This document shows positions 9,137-18,001 of a DNA stretch of 45,252 bases, in pieces. The notes beneath the pieces were generated by a model, which ran no database searches, was not told where the DNA came from, and saw nothing but the letters and a program-made list of their open reading frames with translations. Every line of letters begins with the position of its first letter. Positions within the stretch are counted from its first letter, which is position 1. Where the stretch lies: the IMG/VR virus record IMGVR_UViG_3300050343_000041, positions 1-45,252 of that record. One strand, given 5' to 3'. Both the position numbers and the translations under genes were made by a program. The DNA is from a virus.

Positions 9137-11251
9137 ATGCAAACACAAGAAATCAAAGGAAACCTAGCACGATTGCTCGCAACCGAGAACCTGATTGTTG
9201 AGCATCGCAAGGTGCCTACTGCATCTTTTGATGTTGATCGTCGTGTGTTGACCCTCCCTCAGTGGGACAAAGCATCTGGCACTGTCTATGACATGCTAGT
9301 TGGACATGAGGTTGGACATGCTCTGTTCACACCTAATGAAGATTGGCGCGACATTGCTGATTGTCCTATGGATTTTGTCAATGTAATTGAAGACGCTCGT
9401 ATCGAGAAATTGATGAAGCGTAAGTTTCCTGGTCTCCGTAAGTCCTTTGCTTCTGGTTACAAAGAACTCAATGACAAAGATTTCTTTAGTATTCAAGGAG
9501 AAGAGATTGAAAAGTTTTCTTTAATTGATCGTATCAACTTGCACTTTAAAATTGGTGCTAGTTCTATGATTCCTTTTTCTATAGAGGAACAGGTGTTTGT
9601 TGCACGTACTGATGTTGCAGAAACATTTGAAGAGGTGCTTAGTATTGCTGTAGATGTATATAACTTTAGTAATGAAACTGAACAAGTGGCAGAGCTTCCT
9701 GTTCCAAATTCTTCTGGGAAAGGTGAAACTGATGAAGATCAGGAGCAAGAATCTGAAGAACAGAATGAAGAACAGTCACAGCAATCAATGCCACAAGGTT
9801 CTCAGCAACCTCAGTCATCTCCCGAAGAAGACGAAGAAGATGGGGAAGAGGAAGATGATGAAGAATTAGAAGGCACTCAGGGTGGAGATCGATCAAAAAC
9901 TCAACGTTCTTTTGATAGTTCTTCTGAGAATCTTTCTTCTCGCACTGGTCGCAATTCAATCTATATTGAAATACCTGAAAAAATTGACGTTGACAATCAC
10001 TTGGTTGACTGGACTGTTCTTCATGAGTGGATTGATATCAACCAAAGAGATGCAGAACACTACGAATCAGTTGATGCTGAGTATACACAATTTAGAAAGC
10101 AATCTCAGAAAGAAGTAAACTACCTTGTCAAAGAGTTTGAATGTCGTAAATCTGCTGATGCATATGCTCGTGCAAGTCAATCTAAAACTGGTGTTCTTGA
10201 TACTACTAAGTTGCACACATACAAGTACAATGATGACATCTTCAAAAAAGTAACTGTTATCCCTGATGGTAAGAACCATGGTCTGTTATTCCTGCTTGAC
10301 TGGTCTGGTTCTATGAGTAATGAAATTCTTGCAACTGTAAAACAAGTTTTAAACTTGACTGCATTCTGTAAGAAAGTTCAAATTCCCTTTGAAGTATATG
10401 CATTCACTAATGACTGGGTTGCTGCAAAACGTTCTATGGAAGGAGATAATGGGTACATTGACTATGACTACAAAGGTCTTGAAAAGAATACAGTTTACAT
10501 TAATCAAGAGTTCTTTCACATGATGAACTTTGTTTCTTCACGTTCTAACTCAAAGGACTATGAGCGTATGTGTTTGAATCTATTCAGGGAAGCATACTAT
10601 TACACACATCACGTTTCATACAATCCAACTTTTGGTGTTGGTTTGTCTGGAACTCCTTTGAACGAAGCTATTGTGATGCTTAATTACATTATCCCTCAGT
10701 TCAAGAATACGAATGATCTTCAGAAGGTCAACGTTTGTATTCTGTCAGATGGTGAAGGTGGTTGTGCAGCATATGGTCATGAGATCTATCTTGATCATAA
10801 AGATGAATTCAAAGTTGCAGCACGTCGCATTGACTGGTATCAAGTTCTTCGTGATCGTAAAACTGGTCGCACCTATCCTCAGTTTGATGGGGAGAATGTA
10901 ACTAACATCTTCATTAAACAAGTTCGTGATCGTAACCCTGGTGTCAATGTTATCGGATTTCGTATCTTAGCAGGATCACAACTTACAAGTTTCGTTGGTA
11001 GGTATGCAAATTTTGATGGTTACTCTGAAGTACAGAAGCAATGGAAGAAGGAGAAGTCCGCTATTATTAATAACCCCATTGCATTTACTGCACTGTATGC
11101 TATCTCTAATAGTTCTTTAGGTGAGAATGTTGAATTCGATGTTGAGAGTGGTGCTAAGAAGGGGGAGATCTCTCGTGCATTCAAGAAAATGCTTAGTAAA
11201 AAAGCAACCAACAAAAAACTACTTAATTCTTTTGTGGAGTATATTGCATGA
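9137..11251 (+). CDS. CobT-like metalloprotease/VWA protein
   Basis: A 704-aa protein with an HEVGHALF zinc-metalloprotease-like motif near residue 57 and an ED pair (NVIEDARIEKL) about 30 residues later. An acidic, Gln/Glu-rich linker spans about 195-250, and a von Willebrand A domain has the metal-site motif DWSGSMS near residue 390 followed by LSDGEGG near 535. Cyanophages commonly carry this next to a CobS-like AAA+ ATPase, echoing CobS/CobT of cobaltochelatase and MoxR-VWA pairs. The protein partner here is unknown. Start at 9137 is chosen over an upstream in-frame ATG (9104) because of the leader shared with the cobS-like gene. Confidence 0.8.
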   Translation: MQTQEIKGNLARLLATENLIVEHRKVPTASFDVDRRVLTLPQWDKASGTVYDMLVGHEVGHALFTPNEDWRDIADCPMDFVNVIEDARIEKLMKRKFPGLRKSFASGYKELNDKDFFSIQGEEIEKFSLIDRINLHFKIGASSMIPFSIEEQVFVARTDVAETFEEVLSIAVDVYNFSNETEQVAELPVPNSSGKGETDEDQEQESEEQNEEQSQQSMPQGSQQPQSSPEEDEEDGEEEDDEELEGTQGGDRSKTQRSFDSSSENLSSRTGRNSIYIEIPEKIDVDNHLVDWTVLHEWIDINQRDAEHYESVDAEYTQFRKQSQKEVNYLVKEFECRKSADAYARASQSKTGVLDTTKLHTYKYNDDIFKKVTVIPDGKNHGLLFLLDWSGSMSNEILATVKQVLNLTAFCKKVQIPFEVYAFTNDWVAAKRSMEGDNGYIDYDYKGLEKNTVYINQEFFHMMNFVSSRSNSKDYERMCLNLFREAYYYTHHVSYNPTFGVGLSGTPLNEAIVMLNYIIPQFKNTNDLQKVNVCILSDGEGGCAAYGHEIYLDHKDEFKVAARRIDWYQVLRDRKTGRTYPQFDGENVTNIFIKQVRDRNPGVNVIGFRILAGSQLTSFVGRYANFDGYSEVQKQWKKEKSAIINNPIAFTALYAISNSSLGENVEFDVESGAKKGEISRAFKKMLSKKATNKKLLNSFVEYIA

Positions 11252-11457
11252 ATATTACTGTTCCAATGAGGGTATTGGGCAGTGGTCTTGTGATCATTGC
11301 TTACTTTACTATCCTCCATATCAATACAACATTTGGTGTGGCATTGCAGATGGTAGGTGATAGTATTTCAATTCCTTATTTTATAAAGACAAAATCTTGG
11401 GATGTGGTTATCATGGTTACATTCCTCCTAGTTATCTCTATATCACATTTGCTATGA
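11248..11457 (+). CDS. Small two-span membrane protein
   Basis: 69 residues with two hydrophobic segments (about residues 8-30 and 52-68) joined by a short polar stretch. It overlaps both neighbours by 4 bases, which supports it being translated. No family recognised. Size and topology would fit a holin-like or membrane-modifying protein, but nothing else supports that. Confidence 0.6.
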   Translation: MNITVPMRVLGSGLVIIAYFTILHINTTFGVALQMVGDSISIPYFIKTKSWDVVIMVTFLLVISISHLL

Positions 11458-11969
11458 ACATTTTTGTTACTGATGAATCTCCACGAGAATCTGCTTATGT
11501 CCTACCTGATAAGCACATTGTCAAGATGCCATTAGAGACCTGCCAGATGCTCTCTATAGTCGCCTCAGACAAGTGGGGACATGGTTATGGTACACTGCCT
11601 AAGAAAGATGGAAACCCCTATGCTACAGAGAAGGGAGCGTTCCGTAATCACCCTTGTACTATCTGGGCAAACGAAACTAGGTCAAACGCTAGATGGTTGC
11701 TTACGCATGGTATTGCATTGTGTGAAGAGTATGAGGCACGATATAGTAAAGTCCATACTTGTTATAAAACTCTCCTTGCTGCTGATGAAATTATTCCTTA
11801 TGTAGCATGGGGTGATCACACACCTTTCGTTCGTGCAATGCCAGAGGAGTTTAAGTTTGACGATAGTATTTCTACTATCGAAGCATACAAGATGTATATT
11901 TCATCTAAACCATGGGTGTCATCCAACTATCTGCGTGTGCCACATCGCAAACCGTCCTGGGTTGAGTAG
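11454..11969 (+). CDS. Conserved phage protein of the DKH(I/V)VKM family
   Basis: A 171-aa protein, MNIFVTDESPRESAYVLPDKH, then VKMPLETCQML, an NHPCTIWANETRSN segment, a helical middle (LCEEYEARYSKVHTCYKTL) and a C-terminal proline-rich tail. I recognise the overall pattern from many phage hypotheticals, where DKHVVKM and HPS..W are invariant. Conserved His and Asp suggest an enzyme, perhaps a nuclease or DNA-repair protein, but that is a guess. The start ATG at 11454 overlaps the preceding stop. Confidence 0.65.
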   Translation: MNIFVTDESPRESAYVLPDKHIVKMPLETCQMLSIVASDKWGHGYGTLPKKDGNPYATEKGAFRNHPCTIWANETRSNARWLLTHGIALCEEYEARYSKVHTCYKTLLAADEIIPYVAWGDHTPFVRAMPEEFKFDDSISTIEAYKMYISSKPWVSSNYLRVPHRKPSWVE

Positions 11970-12017
11970 AAAACTCTTCTCTATGCCCTATACTATATTC
12001 ATACACAACACAGACAC

Positions 12018-13112
12018 ATGCCTTTCGCTCCCGTTCCCGTTTCAACTGAAGATCTTGTTTCTTACCTTTCCGACAACTTCGGTACTGAGGTAAATACGAA
12101 GCAATTGTTTGAAGCATCTGAGCACTTTAACTGCTCTCTCGCTACTGTTAAGAAGCGTCTTGCTAATTACAAGCAAGGTATTGGTAAGTGGAATTTGACT
12201 GTGCAAGAACGTCTTGAGCAGAATCTTGCTGCTCCTTCTGCAATGCCTGCTATTGAGCAAAACCTTGTTCCATCTAAAGATCCCAATTACGTTCCCTTCG
12301 GAAACTATAGCGACGTTAAGAAAATTCTACAAAGTCGCATCTTCTATCCTACTTTTATCACTGGTCTTTCAGGAAACGGTAAAACTTTCTCTGTTGAGCA
12401 AGCATGTGCTGCTCTAAATAGGGAACTAATCCGTGTGAACATTACCATTGAAACTGACGAGGATGATCTTATTGGTGGGTTCCGTCTTGTTAATGGCGAA
12501 ACTGTTTGGCATAATGGTCCTGTCATCGAAGCTCTGGAACGTGGAGCTGTGCTGCTTCTAGATGAAGTTGACTTGGCATCCAATAAAATTCTCTGTCTGC
12601 AATCTGTTCTTGAAGGTAAGGGTGTCTTCCTCAAGAAAACTGGTCGTTATGTAGAACCAAAAGCAGGTTTCAACATCATTGCTACTGCTAACACCAAGGG
12701 CAAAGGTTCTGACGATGGTCGCTTCATTGGAACAAATGTTCTCAACGAAGCATTTCTTGAGCGTTTCGCATTAACTTTTGAGCAAGAGTATCCTACTCCT
12801 TCTACTGAAACTAAGATCCTTCTACGTGTTGCTGCAGCAGTTGGCAAGCATGATGAAGAGTTCTGTGTTAATCTTGCTAACTGGGCAGACATCATCCGTA
12901 AGACATTTGCTGATGGTGGTATCGATGAGGTAATCTCTACTCGCCGTCTGGTCCACATCATGAGAGCATATGCTATCTGGAACGATCGCATGAAAGCAAT
13001 CAAAGTTTGTGTGAACCGTTTCGATGATGAGACCAAGCAATCATTCATCGAATTGTATGATAAGATTGATGCTGACGTAAACACTGAGGAGGAAACCAAT
13101 GACGAGGTATGA
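12018..13112 (+). CDS. cobS: CobS-like AAA+ ATPase
   Basis: A 364-aa MoxR/CobS-class AAA+ protein. An N-terminal helical domain (about 1-90) is followed by Walker A GLSGNGKT (about 116-123), a conserved ETDEDDLIGGF segment, Walker B VLLLDEVDLAS (about 178) and sensor/Arg-finger region (IIATANTKGKG, LNEAFLERFALTF). In cobaltochelatase, CobS powers Co insertion with CobT; in cyanophages the gene is widely annotated cobS, although an actual cobalamin role is unproven. Its leader resembles that of the CobT-like gene 2.9 kb upstream, which fits joint action. Confidence 0.85.
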   Translation: MPFAPVPVSTEDLVSYLSDNFGTEVNTKQLFEASEHFNCSLATVKKRLANYKQGIGKWNLTVQERLEQNLAAPSAMPAIEQNLVPSKDPNYVPFGNYSDVKKILQSRIFYPTFITGLSGNGKTFSVEQACAALNRELIRVNITIETDEDDLIGGFRLVNGETVWHNGPVIEALERGAVLLLDEVDLASNKILCLQSVLEGKGVFLKKTGRYVEPKAGFNIIATANTKGKGSDDGRFIGTNVLNEAFLERFALTFEQEYPTPSTETKILLRVAAAVGKHDEEFCVNLANWADIIRKTFADGGIDEVISTRRLVHIMRAYAIWNDRMKAIKVCVNRFDDETKQSFIELYDKIDADVNTEEETNDEV

Positions 13113-13272
13113 TTTTCACGGTTACATTGGACATGTGGCAATCCTTAAAGATTGCCAACACCGTTCAGGTAAGATCCTGGAAGGTGAAGGATACAGATTA
13201 AAAATGCAAGCGATTGACGGAAGTGAATTTGAATGCTATCATAATAATATTGAGTACATTTGGGATAAATGA
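13099..13272 (+). CDS. Small hypothetical protein, 57 aa
   Basis: MTRYDFHGYIGHVAILKDCQ...IEYIWDK. It has a GAGGA ribosome-binding site just upstream, overlaps the cobS-like stop and ends overlapping the next ATG (ATGA). The alternating hydrophobic pattern suggests a small beta domain. No family recognised. Overlaps on both sides make it a convincing gene despite its length. Confidence 0.65.
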   Translation: MTRYDFHGYIGHVAILKDCQHRSGKILEGEGYRLKMQAIDGSEFECYHNNIEYIWDK

Positions 13273-13556
13273 CCTTGAAATACAATGAAGACGCTCTGAT
13301 CAAAGAGCTACGTGACTACATCTCTGGAACCTATGGGCAACACTACTCTGCTGGTAACGACAGCATTCAAACGTTAGATCTGATTGAAGCATGTGGAGAC
13401 GCTGAGGCATTCTGCCGTAGCAACATCCTCAAGTATGCTTCACGCTATGATCGTAAGGGCACTGCCCGTCGTGATATCATTAAGATCCTTCACTACGCAT
13501 TGCTGCTGCTCCACTTCTCTGACAAAACTGCCATTACCGAATCCTACAACCAATGA
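13269..13556 (+). CDS. DUF3310-type protein
   Basis: A 95-aa protein. QHYSAGNDSIQTLDLIEACG, then FCRSNILKYASRYDRKG, matches the DUF3310 pattern HY...I..ID.IEA......F..GN.IKY..R...K. It is found in many phages next to replication genes, sometimes called a nucleotide-kinase-like protein; the biochemical role is unclear. It overlaps the clamp gene by 4 bases. Family call is good, function open. Confidence 0.8.
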   Translation: MTLKYNEDALIKELRDYISGTYGQHYSAGNDSIQTLDLIEACGDAEAFCRSNILKYASRYDRKGTARRDIIKILHYALLLLHFSDKTAITESYNQ

Positions 13557-14245
13557 GTAAAGTTATCCTTTCTGAAAAAACACTAGATGTCCTTAAGAAC
13601 TTCAGTACAATCAATTCCTCCATCGTATTCCGATCAGGAAGCACAGTACGAACTATTAGCAATGCAGAAAACATTCTCGCAAAATTCACCAGCGAGGAAA
13701 TATTTCCTACTGACTTCGCAATTTATGATCTCAGTCAGTTCCTTGGTGGTATTACTTTGTTTAATGAACCTCAGCTCGAGTTCACCTCTACGGATTTTGT
13801 CAGCATTCGCGGTGGGCGCAATTCTGCCAAATATTACTTTAGTGATCCTGAGATCACTCTCAAGAGTGCGCCAGAAAAGAACGTAAAGTTTCCAGGTGCA
13901 GACCTGCAATTTAATTTGAGTGGAGATGAGTTGATTGCATTGCAGAAAGCATCTGCTGTGTATGGTCTTCCTGATCTTACCTTCAGATCAACTGAAGGAG
14001 AAGATACTATCAAACTAATTCTTCGTGACAAAGAGAATGATACCAGCAATACTTATGATCTCACCGTGGCAGGTTGTTCTACTGGCACCTATTCTCTTGA
14101 TGTTAAGATTGAAAACATTCGTGTTCTCGGCAAGAGCTCTAACGCTACTGCGGGAGATTATACAGTTAAGGTTTCTAAACACTTGATTTCTGAGTGGACT
14201 AATACCGATGTTGAACTAACTTACTACATCGCATTAGAACCTTGA
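13553..14245 (+). CDS. 45: Sliding clamp gp45
   Basis: A 230-aa DNA polymerase processivity clamp, forming a trimeric ring on DNA and, in T4, activating late transcription through gp55/gp33. Length equals T4 gp45 (228 aa). Characteristic stretches are LKNFSTINSSIVFRSG at the N-terminus, DFAIYDLSQFLGGITLF, and the C-terminal SEWTNTDVELTYYIALEP. Followed within 800 bases by its loader gp44. Secure by pattern and context. Confidence 0.92.
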   Translation: MSKVILSEKTLDVLKNFSTINSSIVFRSGSTVRTISNAENILAKFTSEEIFPTDFAIYDLSQFLGGITLFNEPQLEFTSTDFVSIRGGRNSAKYYFSDPEITLKSAPEKNVKFPGADLQFNLSGDELIALQKASAVYGLPDLTFRSTEGEDTIKLILRDKENDTSNTYDLTVAGCSTGTYSLDVKIENIRVLGKSSNATAGDYTVKVSKHLISEWTNTDVELTYYIALEP

Positions 14246-14838
14246 GGTTACACAAAGTTTTTTATGTTCCTATCTTTACATTCAGGTTTAACAAACATAA
14301 CTACTATCAATTTTCTGATCTAGAAAAAAATGATAGTCGTCCTAGAGGATGGACAACTCCATTGAACTCTACGTTTCCTGCTATACAAGATAACGATCTT
14401 CTTGTCTCTCCAGATGTCAGGGACAATATGATGAGTGATCTAAAGGAACAGATTAAAAAACTTTTCTATATGCATGGCATACCTGACAAGTTTGACTTTG
14501 TTGATTTCTGGTATAACTCATACCATGACAACCAAGGACAAGAACAGCATACACATCTGACTGGTTGTATGTCTGTCACTCCGTACTGGTGTGGGATCTA
14601 TTACAACAAAGGATTTACACCAACAACATTCTTTAGACCAGATTCAAACAACAGGGTTCACCAGTTCCCTTACAATGGACCTGAGTTTAGAGAATACTTT
14701 GCTGACAGTTTACAACCTAATTTGTCTGATGGTGATGTAATTTTATTTCCACCATACCTAAAGCACTCTGTTGATTTGCAAACCAGTGCTAGTATGCGAC
14801 TGACCTTTTCTTTCAATTTACAATTACATAATGGTTGA
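14242..14838 (+). CDS. 2OG-Fe(II) oxygenase-like protein, TTG start
   Basis: A 198-aa protein resembling cyanophage 2-oxoglutarate/Fe(II) dioxygenases. Candidate metal ligands H103/H105 (EQHTHLTG), distal H175 (FPPYLKHSVD) and R186 (SMRLTFSFN) for 2OG. Starting from the TTG at 14242 overlaps the clamp stop (TTGA); no ATG occurs before residue 63, so a non-ATG start is needed. Substrate unknown; members are thought to hydroxylate or repair nucleic acids or modify proteins. A second oxygenase of this class lies at 41367. Confidence 0.7.
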   Translation: MRLHKVFYVPIFTFRFNKHNYYQFSDLEKNDSRPRGWTTPLNSTFPAIQDNDLLVSPDVRDNMMSDLKEQIKKLFYMHGIPDKFDFVDFWYNSYHDNQGQEQHTHLTGCMSVTPYWCGIYYNKGFTPTTFFRPDSNNRVHQFPYNGPEFREYFADSLQPNLSDGDVILFPPYLKHSVDLQTSASMRLTFSFNLQLHNG

Positions 14839-15001
14839 TGTACCATACGAAATTCTGGAGTATTGCGACTCTTTTACCTTTGATGCTGAACGTAATGATT
14901 TACGCTATATTGATTGTGTTTACATGAACATGGGTGAGTATGGTAATGACCTAGAACAACTCAGAGAAATGAGACAACGCATCCGTCCTATTTTTGAATA
15001 A
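14831..15001 (+). CDS. Small hypothetical protein, 56 aa
   Basis: MVDVPYEILEYCDSFTFDAE... ending MRQRIRPIFE. It overlaps the oxygenase stop by 8 bases and ends 6 bases before the gp44 start. Acidic, with aromatic residues and a terminal amphipathic helix. No domain recognised; the tight packing supports it being a gene. Confidence 0.6.
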   Translation: MVDVPYEILEYCDSFTFDAERNDLRYIDCVYMNMGEYGNDLEQLREMRQRIRPIFE

Positions 15002-15007
15002 TTTATT

Positions 15008-15952
15008 ATGAGCAAAGAATTTTTGTGGGTGGAGAAATACCGCCCAAATATTGTTGAAGATTGTATCCTTCCTGACACTACTAAAGAAGTGTTTCAGGGT
15101 TTCGTCAATCAAGGTGAACTACCTAACCTACTACTGAGTGGCACTGCAGGTGTTGGCAAGACAACCATCGCCAAGGCACTGTGTGAGGAGATTGGTGCCT
15201 CTTACATCGTGATCAATGGATCCGATGAGGGACGCTTCCTAGACACTGTAAGGAACAGAGTCCGTCAGTTTGCTACGACTGTCTCTCTCACCTCTGGAGC
15301 GTCCCACAAGGTGGTCATCATTGATGAGGCAGACAACACAACTAACGATGTCCAGTTGTCCCTGAGGACCGCTGTGGAGGAGTTCCATGGCAACTGTCGT
15401 TTCATCTTCACATGCAACTTCATTAACAAGATCATTGAACCGTTGCACTCACGCTGCACAGTTGTGGACTTCAGGATCAAACCCGAACAAGCAGTCAAGC
15501 TTCAGGGTGAGTTCTTCACACGCCTCAAAACTATTCTTACTAATGAGAATGTAGAGTATGAAGACAAGGTTCTCGCTAAGTTGGTCAAGCGTTATTACCC
15601 TGATTGGCGTCGTCTTATTAACGAGTGCCAGCGTTATGCTGCTACAGGTAGTATCAACTCTGCCATACTGGTTGATGTTGCTGACGTTAATCTTGATGCT
15701 CTTCTTGGATCCTTAAAGAAGAAAGAGTTTACTACAGTCAAGAACTGGGTTGTTCAACACATGGACAATGACCCTAGTATGGTGATGAGAAAAATCTATG
15801 ACAGCATGTATGGTGTTCTGAAACCTGCTTCTATTCCCGAAGCTGTTCTTATCATTGCCAAGTACATGAAAGATATTTCTGTTGTACCTGATCAAGAGAT
15901 TAACATGCTTGCATGTTTAACTGAGATCATGATGAGTTGTGAATTCAAATGA
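15008..15952 (+). CDS. 44: Clamp-loader ATPase gp44
   Basis: A 314-aa AAA+ subunit that, with gp62, opens and loads the gp45 clamp. Walker A LSGTAGVGKTTIAKAL at about 42-57, Walker B VVIIDEADN at about 101-109, sensor 1 FIFTCNF and the SRC motif LHSRCTVVDF near 146. T4 gp44 is 319 aa. gp62 lies 1.2 kb downstream, separated by small genes and dam. Confidence 0.94.
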   Translation: MSKEFLWVEKYRPNIVEDCILPDTTKEVFQGFVNQGELPNLLLSGTAGVGKTTIAKALCEEIGASYIVINGSDEGRFLDTVRNRVRQFATTVSLTSGASHKVVIIDEADNTTNDVQLSLRTAVEEFHGNCRFIFTCNFINKIIEPLHSRCTVVDFRIKPEQAVKLQGEFFTRLKTILTNENVEYEDKVLAKLVKRYYPDWRRLINECQRYAATGSINSAILVDVADVNLDALLGSLKKKEFTTVKNWVVQHMDNDPSMVMRKIYDSMYGVLKPASIPEAVLIIAKYMKDISVVPDQEINMLACLTEIMMSCEFK

Positions 15953-16092
15953 CATTACTCAAATTTATTGAGAAAGAACCTAAAATTATTATGATGGAGG
16001 AAATGTATGAGCGACTCGAAAAAGAATCAGAGAGACAGTGGAGTTACATCAAGAGTCAAAACCACACCTCAAAACGTAAAGGAAGCACATGA
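15949..16092 (+). CDS. Possible small protein overlapping the next gene
   Basis: A 47-aa ORF starting MTLLKFIEKEPKIIMMEEM, with ATGA overlap to the gp44 stop and ending SKRKGST. Its second half (16007-16092) is read out of frame with the following gene. The sequence is protein-like (charged helix), and the overlap at its start matches the local style, but no homology is recognised. It could be a true overlapping gene or a chance frame. Confidence 0.4.
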   Translation: MTLLKFIEKEPKIIMMEEMYERLEKESERQWSYIKSQNHTSKRKGST

Positions 16093-16231
16093 AGCATTAT
16101 TTTATGCTACAATGAATTTACCTGCTGCATCTGCCCATTGTGGTATGACTCAGAAGGAACTTAAAATGACATTTTTTGAATACCTTAAATACAATGCCCC
16201 GAACTTTGAAGTCCCTAAAGACACCCCTTAG
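16007..16231 (+). CDS. Small helix-turn-helix-like protein
   Basis: A 74-aa protein with an excellent ribosome-binding site (GGAGG, 6 bases before the ATG). The disordered N-terminus (SDSKKNQRDSG) is followed by EAHEALFYATMNLPAASAHCGMTQKELKMTFFEYL, whose helix-turn-helix rhythm (LPAASAHCGMTQKELKMTF) resembles a small DNA-binding motif. No family assigned. The stop overlaps the start of dam. Confidence 0.65.
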   Translation: MSDSKKNQRDSGVTSRVKTTPQNVKEAHEALFYATMNLPAASAHCGMTQKELKMTFFEYLKYNAPNFEVPKDTP

Positions 16232-17040
16232 GTATCCTGGTGGAAAGAGTAGAGCACTTACTAAACTCTTTCAATACATTCCTGATCTAAAAGATTATAA
16301 AAAGTATCATGAACCTTTCTTGGGTGGTGGTTCTGTGGCGTTGGAAATTGGTAAGCGATATCCACACTGTGGATATTTGGGTAAACGATCTCTACGAACC
16401 ACTCTATAACTTTTGGAGAATATTACAAGACAACGGTAATGAAATTAAGAACATCCTCCTCCAACTTAAACAAAGGCACCCTGACCCCACTTCCGCTAAG
16501 CAACTTTTCTTGGATGCTAAAAAATACCTTGAGGAGGATACCAAGGAAACTGAGGATCTTCATCGCGCTGTTTCTTTCTATGTTGTCAATAAGTGTAGTT
16601 TCTCAGGTCTTACAGAATCAAGTTCCTTCTCAAAGCAAGCAAGTGAATCCAACTTCTCTTTGGCGGGAATAGAAAAACTTCCATTTTACTCTGAACTAAT
16701 TGCGAAATGGAAAATTACTAATCTGTCATACGAGCAACTCCTTACAGACAACAAAGAAATTTTTACTTATCTTGATCCTCCATATGAGATTAAATCAAAT
16801 CTATATGGAAAGCGTGGAAACATGCACAAAGGTTTTAATCATGACCACTTTGCTGTCAAGTGTGATAGGTTTATTGGTCCACAACTGGTATCATATAATT
16901 CTTCTCAACTGATCCAAGATCGTTTTGACGGGTGGACAGCTGCAGAATTTGCACACACTTATACCATGAGGAGCGTAGGGAGTTATAATACAGATCAAGC
17001 AGCTCGTAAGGAACTAATCCTTTTTAATTATGAAATGTGA
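16194..17040 (+). CDS. dam: Dam-type adenine methyltransferase, one apparent frameshift
   Basis: N6-adenine DNA methyltransferase of the D12 class. Seen: SAM-binding TPLRYPGGKSRAL at the N-terminus, HEPFLGGGSVALE, then after a frame change DIWVNDLYEPLYNFW, FYVVNKCSFSGLTESSSFS and catalytic LDPPYE (DPPY). The change lies at about 16363-16372; removing one base gives RYPHVDIWVNDLY, a natural join. I treat it as an indel error. The start at 16194 (MPRTLKSLKTPL) leaves a short overlap with the upstream gene. It likely methylates GATC or a related site to protect phage DNA or mimic the host. Confidence 0.88.
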
Positions 17041-17173
17041 AGTCACCCTATACAAAGCAGGCACCATCTTCAAGGAAGAGGTGATTGCTGTTGACTATCA
17101 AGATGCTCGCAAGGTTGCCGTTGCTCGCAATCCTGGTGCTAAAATTGTTTCCGTTACCGCCGTATTTAAATAA
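17030..17173 (+). CDS. Small conserved protein, 47 aa
   Basis: MKCEVTLYKAGTIFKEEVIA...ARNPGAKIVSVTAVFK. An even beta-alpha-beta pattern suggests a compact domain. It overlaps dam at its start and gp62 at its end (TAATG). I recall equivalents beside gp62 in cyanomyoviruses. Function unknown. Confidence 0.65.
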   Translation: MKCEVTLYKAGTIFKEEVIAVDYQDARKVAVARNPGAKIVSVTAVFK

Positions 17174-17562
17174 TGTATCAACTGAAAGATTACCTGTACT
17201 CGATTAACCAATCCAAAAAGAATATTCTTGATGACGATATAGATGCTGAGAGAAAGTATCCCCCATATATCGTTAACAGGTGCTTGTCTTCTTTCACTGA
17301 TACTATTTTATATGTCAATGAACTGAATAAGAATCCTCATCTACCAAAGAAGTTACAGTATGATTTTTTACTAAATAGTGTGAAACCTAGGAAGCGTTTC
17401 TCTCCTTGGGCACGTAAAGATTCTATTGATTATATTGAGTTAGTAAAAGAGTATTATGGTTATAATGACGATAAAGCTCTACAGGCACTCAGAATTCTCA
17501 CCAAGGATCAACTAGATCATATTACAAAAGCATTGAGTAAAGGTGGTAAACATGAGCGGTGA
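17173..17562 (+). CDS. 62: Clamp-loader small subunit gp62
   Basis: A 129-aa helical protein beginning MYQLKDYLYSINQSKKNILD and containing YPPYIVNRCLSSFTDTI and LQYDFLLNSVKPRKRFSPWARK. This pattern is the cyanophage version of gp62, shorter than T4's 187 aa. It completes the gp44/gp62 loader. Position before RegA matches T4 (45-44-62-regA). Assignment rests on recognised sequence plus synteny. Confidence 0.85.
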   Translation: MYQLKDYLYSINQSKKNILDDDIDAERKYPPYIVNRCLSSFTDTILYVNELNKNPHLPKKLQYDFLLNSVKPRKRFSPWARKDSIDYIELVKEYYGYNDDKALQALRILTKDQLDHITKALSKGGKHER

Positions 17563-17983
17563 AATTGAAATTCAGTGGCGACAAACCGATATGGTTGAAG
17601 TTGTCCTGAACGAACCAGATGATTTTCTTAAGGTGAGAGAAACACTAACAAGGATTGGTGTAGCATCACGTAAAGAAAAAAAGATATATCAATCCTGTCA
17701 CATTCTGCATAAGCAGGGTAAGTATTATATCGTACATTTCAAAGAGTTGTTTGCCTTGGATGGCAAGAATACAAATCTTTCTTTGAATGATGTACAACGT
17801 CGTAATCGTATTGTACAACTTCTAGTTGATTGGGGACTAGTAAATATCTCTGCAGAGAGTCAGGAAAAAATTACTGACCTAGCACCACTCAATCAAATTA
17901 AAGTTCTTTCTTTTAAGGAAAAAGGAGAATGGACGCTTGAGTCCAAATACAATATCGGTCGCAAGAAGCAAGAAGGCGAGTAA
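17552..17983 (+). CDS. regA: Translational repressor RegA
   Basis: A 143-aa RNA-binding protein that in T4 represses translation of early mRNAs (44, 62, 45, its own) by covering their start sites. Seen: EIQWRQTDMVEVVLNEPDDFLKVRETLTRIG and the conserved SCHILHKQGKYYIVHFKELFALDGK. I start at the ATG at 17552 (MSGEIEIQW), which has GGTGG 6 bases upstream, rather than the ORF's first ATG at 17543. It overlaps gp62 by 11 bases. Somewhat longer than T4 RegA (122 aa). Confidence 0.9.
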   Translation: MSGEIEIQWRQTDMVEVVLNEPDDFLKVRETLTRIGVASRKEKKIYQSCHILHKQGKYYIVHFKELFALDGKNTNLSLNDVQRRNRIVQLLVDWGLVNISAESQEKITDLAPLNQIKVLSFKEKGEWTLESKYNIGRKKQEGE

Positions 17984-18001
17984 ACCGTATATTTTAATAG
18001 T

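Noticed and set aside
12647-13141. 164-codon open frame on the minus strand
   Set aside because: It mirrors the cobS-like gene, has low-complexity Ser/Arg composition and no plausible start context; no minus-strand genes are seen anywhere in the window.
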